A stretch of 64,000 nucleotides of DNA, taken from the NCBI GenBank assembly GCA_032622095.1, contig CP136061.1, forward strand, positions 189,104,369 to 189,168,368. The letters run 5' to 3'. Source of the stretch: Siphonodentalium dalli (taxonomy: Eukaryota > Mollusca > Scaphopoda > Gadilida > Siphonodentaliidae). Under the pieces are notes generated by a model, which had not been told where the DNA came from, did no database searches, and was given only the letters and a program-made list of their open reading frames with translations. This document shows, piece after piece, positions 28,501-40,491 of this stretch. Made by a program: the position numbers and the translations under genes. Each line of letters starts with the position of its first letter. Position 1 is the first letter of the stretch.

Positions 28501-31500
28501 AACATTACGTGTACCATACAATGGTATGGGTACACATAAAAACCGGTTATGAGACAACAGATTTTGCCCCAACTTATCATTTGTCGAGTCATGTTTCCAA
28601 GAGTCTTAATATGTTTATCTTCTCATTTTTCAGTTTGACAGGTCTATTCAAGTTCTCTAAAATATTTAATAAGACAATGAAAATCGGCAATCTTTCTATG
28701 ATTGAGTTACAAGACTCTGATGTCTACAGTGAATGAATGTTAAAAAAGTGTGTCCTCTCCGAGAATAAGTCAGTGGAAATTGGCAATTTTTAAATATGCT
28801 CTTGTTGAGTCAATTTTCGTCCGATTTTGAAAATAATTTCAATATTACAATCCTTGAAGCATGCACTTCAACTTGAGAAGTAAAATCTTTACACTACTGA
28901 AGCATCTTTATATTATCAGAGAATAACAATTGGGGAATATGAATATTAAGAGTTCATAATTTACATATAAATTAAAAAAATATGGAAATTCAAAGATTTT
29001 TCCAGTAATTTTGACATATATGTTCTCTGATTGTTCAATGCTCAATGTCATGTGATATTGTTCCGGAAACAGATGCATAATAATTAAAATTCAGACATTA
29101 GAAATTAGTTGTTCAGTATTTTCAATTTTGAGGGAATCCTGCATAGACCAAGCCTGAAAAATTAAAATACACTTGCTACTGCTCTGAAACTTTAGTTCGC
29201 GATCCAGTATGATGTTCCTAACATGAATTAATGAATAAAAAGTAATTTGAAAAACACTTTTTTTTCACCCTATTTGGCCACATGTGGTCAACCTTTAACG
29301 TGAAAGAGCCCCCATACTCTACACTGATCAAAAACAATGTTATTATACTCCCACTCTCGGAAGAGAATGGGGGGGGTGGGGTATACTGCATTGACCTCGA
29401 AATTTGGTATGGATGTTCAGTAGAGGGCATTCAACAGAGTTCAGAGTTCAATCGTTTTTTTCTCTCCGGATTTTCCACTCTAGAGTTAGAGTTATTCAAG
29501 TTTGTTGATCTGGAAATGTTGTTTTCGTATGGATGTTCACTACTAAGAGGGCATTCAAAGGAGTGTTCAGATTTCCGTTCTAGAGTTAATCATCTTTGTT
29601 TATCTGGAACTGTTGTTTTTTAGTCCGTCCAAGCAGATATCTACCACCATTTGACGAAGTCACAAGAAGTGTGACTATGCTTTTATGTCAAAATATTGTA
29701 GTTTCAGGTACCTCAGAGGTTCGACCAGCTAAAACATTAGATGAAGTTGTACAAGAGGTGATGAATGAAGTAGAGCGAGAAGTGACAGAACAGCAACAGT
29801 CATCATCCCAGGTTCCGGGAGAAACTCAGTCATCTGAAGATACTGTGGTTAGCACCTTATATACTTTATTGTAATATTTGTAAATAACTTCAAGACATGT
29901 GAATGTATGTTGGTGACTAAGAGTGAAAAGAATCAGTCCCTCAATTTTGAAATTGACTCTTTACTTAATGGATTCTCCCATTAGTTATATAATTATGCAT
30001 TGGACTATTTTTCATTGGGAGAGGTGTTCAGGAAATTTAAGCAGACTGACATACAAAAATATAATCTTAACAGCTGAAGGATGGCTATTAGGGTGAAACC
30101 TGTTTTGAGTGACCACTGCCGTGAGCGACCACCTCGCTTTAACGACCGTATTGGCTTTGTACCGACTGGTTTTTATCTCACCTGAGACGAAGTCTCCGGT
30201 GGAGCTATAGTCATCACTCCTCGTCCGTCCGTCCATCTGTCCGTCCGTCCGTCCGTCAACAATTCTTTAAACATCTTCTCCTCTGAAACCATCAGACCGA
30301 TTGGGTTTATATTTGGTGTGGATGTTCCCTAGGTGACTCTTATTCAGATTTGTTCAAATGAGGTCACCAAGTCAAATAGTTTTGATGTCAGGACCATAAC
30401 TATTTTTCCACATAGTAATTCTTAAAACGACTTCTTTTCTGAAGTTGTCGGGCCGAATGGGTTCATATTTGGTATGAGGGTACCTTGGGTGACTGTGGTT
30501 CAGATTTGTTCAAATGAGGTCACTGGGTCAAATGTGGGTGGGGCTATGGACATAAATCTGAAGAAATATTTTTTTTTAGATTTAACTTATTGCTCAATTT
30601 AACCAACAAAAAAAATTATATATATTTTATTTTTAATAAATAATTTTTTTTATTACCGTACTGACCCGCGTTTAGGCCCAGGGGGCCTTTGTTTTATTTG
30701 AGCTCAAAAATCCAAGTGGGCTTTAAACTCGGATATGACCCTTTGCAAACCAAAAATCCCAAGAAATCGGGACAGTAAAACTGAAGAAATAGATCCATAA
30801 AATAAAGTCGATCCAACACAGAGTTTCGGGGAAATATACACGGCTTCCAGATTAAATAAAGTTAAGTATAAGTTACTTTGAGAAAGTATTTTTTAAATTT
30901 TGATGTGTATATTAAAATATTACTTCTTGTCTTGTTTTATTGCCCAAAATTCCCATAAATGACAGTTTGTAAGCATCATGGGTCATCCGATTTCTGCCAT
31001 TTCAGACAGCTGGGTAAATCCACTATCTATAGTCTATATCTATAGTTTATATCAATGTTCAGATGTACGTGATCCCTAAAGTGAATGATAACGACTATGA
31101 AACTTTGCCGTCGTCATCGAAGCCAAAGATAATAATTAAAAAATGTCTGAAAATTGTAAAGGGAAATATTATGCAACATATAAGAGAGTGACTTAATCTG
31201 ATTAGGATAACAATGAACCCAGTGCTCTATTCATGGCCCGTTGTCTACAAAGAGTTACAATACAATAGTGACCAATTTAACAAAGCCAGTGAGTCTAGTT
31301 AATTAACGAAATGACGATGTAAATACGTATACAAAAACACGTGTTTGAATGTTTTGAGTTATCGCTCCCAAACCGTTGGCACAGATTAATGTTTATACTA
31401 TAGTCTATATCGTAAAACGTGAATAGCAGTTTAAAAATTTTAAATAATGATTATTTACCGGGTACCAATACGACATCGGTATCTCTTTTTTTTGAAGGCA

Positions 31501-34500
31501 TCTTGTGCTGTTGGGGTGTTGTGGATGACAAGTCCCCCTTCTGCCCCATTATTATACCCACCATGTGTTGACATAACCAGGGAATGAGTTCTTTTTGTGT
31601 TTGGCCACATGTAGGAACATTATACCGACATACAAAGAATATGTTTTGACAGTACTGTTGTTGACATGTGCGCGATGCACGCACATGTTTCTTTGAAGTG
31701 ACTAATGTTTACCGCGTTCTCAGATATACGCCGTTAGCGAGTGCGTTCTTTTCTTGATGATTGGTTTCCCCCAGGAAGTATAATTGAATAAACAAATGAG
31801 ATTTTAAGATTTTATTTTATTTATTATTATCACTAACACCTACAAAGTATAACTTTCCATTTTTCGTGGCATTCTCGCTGTCACCGATCGTTTGTGAATA
31901 TACTTCCCGCTATATTGGAATTATTTATTTGGGAAGTATCATTAGCAAATACTTACTTACCACCGCTGAAATTGAACAAAATTTGGGGTGGGCTTAAACA
32001 CGAATATACCCCTGTGCATGGAATTTGGCCAAAATATATGGGTGGGCTTAAACACGGGCATGGGCTTTGAACCGGGTCAGTACGGTAAATAAAATATTTT
32101 TTATTTAAATAAAATAAAAAACATTTAATTAAAATTTTGAAGAACTTGTGACATTACATCTTCGGGGGGTAGGTACCTCTAGTCACCCCACTAAATTTGG
32201 TTGAAATCAGGGGTTTGGGAGAAACATGAGCAGACAGTTGTACAGAAATGTTCAGTAAATTCCTTTTAATACTAGTATCTGTGCATTCCCATTACAAGCC
32301 AACTCTGCTCGGAACTGCCAGGCTGACAGACATGACACATGTTGTTTATAATCAGGGCCAGATAGATAGATAAGAGAACTTCTGTAACTTTTGGCAGAGT
32401 CCCCAGGGAGTGTATTCATGTCATTCATAATTTAAATGAGATTAATAGTGTTGTACATTTGTTTTCTAAAGTTGTCAGTAGCACCATCATTGTTTACAAT
32501 ACACTGGTCATTAATATCAGATTAAATTCCTTTTCTCAGATCTTTGAGTGTGTCGGGCATTTGTAGAATGAGGTTCCCAGAGGGTGAATTTAATTATGCT
32601 ACCCTGCACGGCAGTCTAGCATCGCCAAATACACCCTATGAGGACCTCATTCTGCTTAGGCTTCATCTTCTGGGAAGTATCTAGAGTCTCAAATTGGCAT
32701 TTTTAGCAGCTCTTTTCCCTTCTGTTCAGATTTTAAAATGTCACTAACTTCAGCTAGAGAACTTCTGTCTGTCCCTAGGTCTCCCATAGCAGTTGAGGAC
32801 TAAGTAAAATTGGGTTCCCAGATGGTGAATTTGGTGATGCTAGCCCATCTTACAGAATAGCATCACTACATTCACCCTTTTGGGACATCAGACACACTAA
32901 ATTCACGCTTGGCTGTTCCAATATTATTTTCTTAACCACTTATCTATGTGAACTCATTATACCTTATTATGGACAAAAAAGTGGAGGGGTATATTGGATT
33001 AAATCTGTTGGTCTGTCGGAGTGTCCTTCCATCCATTGTTCTGTCCATCCATCCATCAACAATTGTTTTCTTCTCGAGATCTATATGAAATTCCCTACCT
33101 GTATGTGACTCACATTCAGATTTGTTCAAATAAGTTCATCGGGTCAAATTGGAGGGATACCAGGGCCATAACGTTTTCCCTCCATAGTAATTCTAAAAAC
33201 TATTACTACTCAAGAACCATCAAGTCTATTTAGCTTATATTTGTGTTTGCAGGGTCCTTGGGTGGCATGTTTAGATCTGTTCCAATGGGGTCCTTTTTGG
33301 AAAATCAATTAACTTCAACTCTTAAAAGCGAATGTTTATAATTATAAGATGAATAGATATCAGAGATGGGCATTCATGTTTGTTCAAATAGTGGCAGAGA
33401 CCCCACCCACACTACCTGTATCTATGCTGTACGCTACTGGTATAATAAGATAACGTCATATTCTTGCAGGGATGTCTCCACAGTGTTGGGGAGGTGATTT
33501 ACAGATGTGTTCAATGAAATGTAATTTTTGAGCTCACCTGAGACGAAGCTATCGTCATCACTTCTCATCTGTCACCTGTTCATCTTTCTGTCCGTCCATC
33601 AATCTGTCAACAATTTGTGAACATCTTCTCTAGATCATAAGACTGAATGGGTTCATATTTGGTGTGGATTTTCCCTAGATGACTCATTCAGATTTGTTCA
33701 AATGAGGTCACTCTTTCAAATGGTTGTGAAACCAGGGCCATAACACTTGCCCTCCATAGTAATTTTTTAAAACGACTTCTTCTCATCTACCATCATGTAT
33801 AGGGTGGGACCGGAGACATAACTATGCCTCTATAGTAATACTTAAAATGTCTTCTCAAGAGAGGTTGGACTATTTAGCTTACATATAGTATGGATGATCC
33901 TTTAGTGACTGAGATTCAGATTTGTTAACATGAGGCAACCTGTTAAGAAATGACGGGGCTATGGGGACTTAACACTTTTGTGTCTAATAAAATCATTAAA
34001 ATACAAAATTCATTAAAACATCTACCTTGGAACTACCTGACTGATTAATCTGACATACATATATGCTGTTTTTGGGTCCATGGATAATTGGGCTTCAAAC
34101 ATGTCTAAATAGTTTTATAAAAAGGTGCTTGTGAGATTGGAAATTTCCAACAATAGAGAAAGTTTGAGATGTCGGTTGTGAAATTCCAGGGAATCGACTA
34201 CTAGTCGACTAGTCGGACCCCTTCCGAAATTTACCGTTTTGTGCCAATATACGAACATAACTTGCCGTTTGTTTTCATTAACCAACTTTGCATTTTCAAA
34301 CGCAAAGCAAGACATGATTTAACACTATTTGCCGTGATTATTTGGCTTAATATCACTGAATGTTAATAGGTTATTAATTTGTCCCAGGTATATGATGTAT
34401 TATGATAATCAAATTATCACCCAGTTGATGTATAGTATCTAAACGATCAAGGAAGCACCACTGATTAAGCCCGGCGCACACAATGCGGTATTTGTTGCAC

Positions 34501-37500
34501 AATATTTGTCGCAGACCCTTGCGACCTAAGATCTGTGTGCGCACACGTTGCGATTTTAGTCGTGCGACTTCTGTTTTTAGCTCACCTGAGACGAAGTCTC
34601 CGGTAGAGCTATAGTCATCACTCGTCGTCGTCCGTCTGTCTGTCCGTCCGTCAAGAATCATCTTCTCCTCCAGAACCGTAAGACGGAACAGGTTCATATT
34701 TGGTGTGGATGTTTCCTAGGTGAATCTCATTCAGATTTGTTCAAATGAGGTCATCAGGTCAATTCGTTGAAAAAGCAGGGCCACAACTCTAATCCTTCAT
34801 AGTAATTCTTAGAACGACTTCTTTTCCAGAACTATAAGGCCTAATGGGTTCATATTTGGTGTGGATGTTCCCTAGGTGACTCCCATTCAGAATTGTTCAA
34901 ATGAGGTCACCAGGTTGATTAGTTGGGAAACCAGGGCCATAACTCACAGTAATTCTTACAATGACTTCTTCTCAAGGAATATTGGGCTGATTTAGCTTAT
35001 ATTTGGTATGGAGGGACCTTGGTTGACTGGGGTTCAGATTTGTGCAGAGCCAGGGACATAACACTAAAAACAAAAAATTACATTTTTGCATTTGGCCTTT
35101 AATTTTTTTTAGACACATCACAGCCTCATATTTCTTACCTAGATTTTTTTTAGCATGTTCTTCATCTGTATGGATTTTGGTATTGTTTATTTACCCTTTC
35201 CACTCTTGTTTTTATATAGAATTCATCCAAGACAGGATTACTCAAACGTTTTTCATCGGATCGACACCAAATTTGGTATATGAATTTTTGACACTTATAT
35301 ACAGATCAAGTTCAAATATGGGTTTGATCCGATATATTTTAACAGAGTTATGGCCCTTTATAATTCACACCTCTTTGCTATGAACTATGAATTTTTAAGA
35401 GAACACTGAAGCCTGTATTATTGAAAAAGCCAATTTATCACAGTGTGGACACCTGATACTCTGGCTGAAGACTGCTTGCTTGCTAGTTTACCATCTGTCA
35501 TTACATGACATGACATTAGTTAAACACCTATTATACAAGAATAAATAGAAATAGTCCATTATTCATTTCTTCAAGCCTGGACATAGTGTGTCTGACATTT
35601 GCAGAATGAGGTCCCCAGATGCTGAAATTAGTGTTGCTACCCCATACAGCAGGCTAGCATCACCAAATACACCCTCCAGGACCTAATTCTGCTTAGGCCT
35701 CATCTTCTGGGACAAACAAATTATTTTTTAAACATGTTATAAAATTTGAAAATTTGTAAAAAAAAGTGACACCATTATAACATCTGCAGAGTTATGAAAC
35801 TTTACTCTTTAATGAAATTATGGAAACATTCCACCCTCCCCCACCCACCCCCTCCCACATGGCCCAGACCCCACCCACCCCTCCCACATGGCCCAGACCC
35901 CACCCCCACTCTGCCATCAACCAACATCCCTTCCAAGCCATATCACCTCTCAATTTAATTAATACCTCTTCTTCACAGAAGCATATATATCTGCAAATAC
36001 ACAGGTCATTAATTTAGATTAGAATAATAGATGTCATCTGGCTAGTTTATGTAAACATATCTGTAGCAATTTAAAAACAAACTGGTGCTCTCAAGGTTAG
36101 GTGATGAATAATTGGTTTCCCTGACATTCAATGGTACTGTGAATGGCTTAGATTTCTTCAAGTCTGGAAATAGTGTGTCTGACATTTACAGAGTGAGGTC
36201 CCCAGATGGTGAATTTAGTGTTGCTACCCCATACGGCATGCTAGCATCACCAAATACACCCTCCAGGACCTAATTCTGCTTAGGCCTCATCTTCTGGGAA
36301 GTATCCTAAACTTGTATCAAATTGACAGTTTGTTTTAGTCACTTTTTTCCACCTGTTCAGTTTCAATGTCCCACTAATTTGCAGACTGTAGGACTTCAAT
36401 CTGTTTCTACGTTTTATTGACCATTGAGGCCTAATCAGATTGAGGATGAATTCGGTGATGCTAGCCTGCCTTACGGAATATTGTCATTAAATCCACATTT
36501 TGGGGATCTAATTCTGCAAATGTCAGACATACTAAATTCAGGCTTGGCCATTTCATATTATTTTCTTAACTCTTTCATCACGGCAGCCCGCTGTAGTGGC
36601 CAAATTAACAATTACGCTTCATCACGGCAGCCGCTGTAGTGGTCTATTATGTCAAACACAGGCATCATGTGTTTAAATTGCTTTTGAATCACAAACATGG
36701 CAATTAAAGTTTATCTAATGTGGGGGTATTCTGGAGCATAGACAGGATATATAAACTTGGTTTTATCTCAAAAATGTTATAGAAACGAGTTTTATTCCTT
36801 TCCAAACAGGCATAGACCAAGCAAACTAAATGTATAAACATATCCGGTGATAGTGATGGTGACGAGTATTCTGAGGATGAATTCTTTGAGAATTTTAATG
36901 TTTGTGTATTTGATATATTGTGTGCAGTTAGTAAATATCCAGAAAACAGCTTGTCTCAGATGATAAAGATCATAGTGGAGACTAAATAGATTACTCTAAC
37001 TCTAGCGATAATGAACTGTCTGACCTGGATTCAGAGCATGGAAGTAAAATAAGTAATTACTCTAGTGGAGAATGTGACAGTGATTACAAGGATATGTGGA
37101 ACATAATTGAAAACACAACTTGTTCATACATAAAGACCTATTTGTTGAGTTTATATACGTTTCCCCAGTTGATAAGGAATACCTTCATTGATAATGCTAC
37201 ATTGGATAATGTTTGTATACACCACACCTGTAAAGGATGTATTCTACCTGTTGTCATGGCACAGTATATCACAGGTAAATGGACTATAGGTTCACGGAGG
37301 TTTAGTAGAACATGGACGTAAAACTATATTAGAGATGTATTTTTCATATTGCACCACAGATAACAGAAAACAAGATGTAATAGGCGATTTTACGTAAATG
37401 TTACCGGTTCTCACCTGTTTATACCTGTAATTACTTAACGAGACAAATTGACAGTCACACAAACATAACCATTTGATACTTCAATATCTCGCGAACATGA

Positions 37501-40459
37501 CAATACATAGATTGCCATAGGTATCAATTACTAGTATAGTGTATAGTACACATAACATGCACATACTATTTTCTTAATATTATTGCCAGATATTCAGGGT
37601 TGTGGGATAAATGTAGCTATGATATTCAGTGATGAAAGAGTTAATCACCACTTATCCAGATGAAATCATACCACTAATTTTCAAAGAAAAATTGGGGGGT
37701 ATATATTGGATTAAATTTGTCTTCTATCTGTCAGGCTTCCATCCGTCTGCCTGTTGGGATGTCTATCCATCCATCTATCAACAATTGTTTTCTTCTCCAT
37801 ATTAAAGACGGAAAGTGTTTATATAGTTCAGTGTGCATGTTCCCTAGGTATCTCACAATGAGATTTGTTCAATTAAGTTCATCACATCAAATACATGTAG
37901 GTGCGAAGCCAGGGCCATAACTCTTTCCCTCCATAGTAATTCTTAAAAAAGTTTTTTCTCATGAACCGTTGTGCCTATATAGCTTATATTTGGTATGGAG
38001 GGGCCTTGGGTGACTGGGGTTCAGATTTGTTCAAAATGGGTGATTTTTAGGAAATGAGGTCCCCAGAGGGTGAATGTTAGTCCACCTTGCGGAATACTGT
38101 CATTAAATTCACCTGCAAAGGTCAGACACACTAAATATAGACTCGGCTGTTCCAATATTAGTTTCTTAATCACCACTTATCCAGGTGAAATCATACCCTG
38201 ATTTTTCAAAGAAAAATTGGGGGGTATATTGATATTACTAGATGAATGGATCTCATAGATGAGGATTCACATTTGTTCTAATAGGGGCAGAGATAAGAGA
38301 TTTAACTCTCTATGCTGTTTGTTACTGGTATAATAATATTGATTTCTAGACAGCCTGGGTGGGGGCAATGTTTGAGGCAATGGGGAGGGAGTGTAGAGGG
38401 TGGAGATTTGACCCCCTACTTTGATCAAAAGTTAAACAGTTAAAAATTTCATGCCTGATACTACATTAGTTGTAGATTAGATGTTCACACCAAAAATAAG
38501 TTAGAATTGTTCTTGTAGTTTGGTTTGATATTCTAACATGTATGTTTTTAAACCATCAGTCCATATGTTCCTACTTCAGGTTAAACTGTTGGACCCAATT
38601 GGCCACAAATTTTAACTTTATGGGGGGTGCCAGGTTGGTAATTTTCAAATGTTTGAGAGCTTGAAGTACTGGTACCAGTTGTAAAATTCAACCTAAGAGG
38701 AATGTACAAAAGGATTTTTGTGAACTTAGTACTGTGGTATGGTTGTCATCTTTAAAAGGTAAGAGGTTGGAGATTTGTCAGTGATGTGCAATTAGAAATT
38801 TCAAGGTGAAGAGCCCTGCTCATCTGAGAACATCCAGCTATGTCCATGTTTAGAACTACTTGTCTTAAGTGATTTTGTCAAGTACTGACTCTTGTAGTCT
38901 TCAGAGTCCCCGTCTTCTCAGTCCTTAGTCTGGTGAGCGACCCACAGTCATGGACTGTCTTATTATCTCTTACGGTAGACCACTGCACACGATGCGATCG
39001 GATCGTACGATCTGGTTGTTTACTTTCTCGTGAATGCAATGGGTTACCGTATTATTAACGTGGTATATAGGCTATATGCATATATAGATTTATATTAAAT
39101 ACTAATTTCCAATAAATATTAATATTACAAGTGTTTGTAGTTCTATAGACTAATAGGCCCTATACCTGATTTAATTCCCCACACAAATTCACACAATCAA
39201 CTATTATTTTGACACCAATTTGCTGGTGTCCAGTCCATGCACCTGCATGTTTCAATTGTAGTTGTATTCTAGAGGCATGAATGTATTCCGCCGTCCAAAA
39301 TATCCCGCTACTCTGACTTGAAGGTCACTGTATGGACGCCATGTTGTTGTGAAAGAAAACATGTGATCGCCGCATGATCAGATTAATAATAGTTGAATCT
39401 GATTGGGTACTTCGAATAAATCGTACGACTCGATCGTAGAAAATCAAAATTATTTGATTCCTTGCGGGGCCGATCGTGCGACAAAATGTCGTACAATTTT
39501 CCACCACACACGCTGCGATCTGACCCGTAACCGGTGCCCGATATTTGTCGTACGATATATTGCATCGTGTGCAGCGGCCTTTACGGAGCGGGGGCACGTG
39601 CGACAACCGGAACCTGTGCATTATTCTATGTTTTGTGTAAAAATGTTACTTTAAAATTGATATGGTATGGTCTACCGGCCCGTACCAGTTCTTACTTCCA
39701 ATCGAACATCGTTGTTTTCAAACTTGCCCAGTGTGATTGTCACTGATTGACAAACGTGCGTACATGAAGAAATGCAAGATATTTTGAGAAACGAACTTTA
39801 TAATCTCCGACAGTCAAACAAAAGTTACAAAATAAATGTTATAACAGCTGCAACAGCAGGAAATTGGGAAAATATCACACAATTTGACAAATAAACTTTA
39901 AAGGCATACTGACAGTGCTTCAGTAAACAGGTGTTACAGAATTTATTTAATAAATTCTGTTAAATAAATTATGTAACACCTGTTTATGAAGCACTATGCC
40001 AGTATCGCGTAATTGTTAACTCAAACTTAATAATGTCACTTCGCAACTCACTTGAGTGAAGTTGAGTCCTGCACACCACATTCCATATGGATCAACACTG
40101 ATTGAAAACTCGAAATAAAATAAATATTAATTGATAGAAGCCTTTCCGGACAGGGGTCTTCATTTCGTATTTTTAATTTTATACCCAGGAAACTATATAA
40201 AACTTGATACAGGAAGAGATAGACATCTTGAACTATCACACAATGGACGAGGTTATCATTTCAAATGGGGAACACCTGTTTGAATTATCGATTTGCTTCC
40301 TACTTTTATATATACCTGGTTTTTTTTTTAAATGACGAAAATGACTTTTGCTATTGGTATATCCTTCCGCCTGTCCGTCCGTTCGTTTTTTATGTTTACC
40401 CATACCATAGTATGGTAAACATAGCGTCGTTGTCCGGATTGACCACTCGTCGTTAGTCC

Positions 40460-40491
<32 letters not shown>

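Noticed and set aside
31451-31684. Cysteine-containing 77-codon minus-strand frame in the TA-flanked element
   Set aside because: No transposase or zinc-finger spacing could be recognised. Probably chance.
34470-34576. Complete hAT-like element at GCGCACACAATGCGG
   Set aside because: Only one end is visible before the CTCACCTGAGACGAAG element begins. No partner end or duplication was found.
35820-36017. Proline-rich open frame
   Set aside because: The text is low-complexity CCCACCC/CCTCCC repeats. No similarity or splice signals support it.
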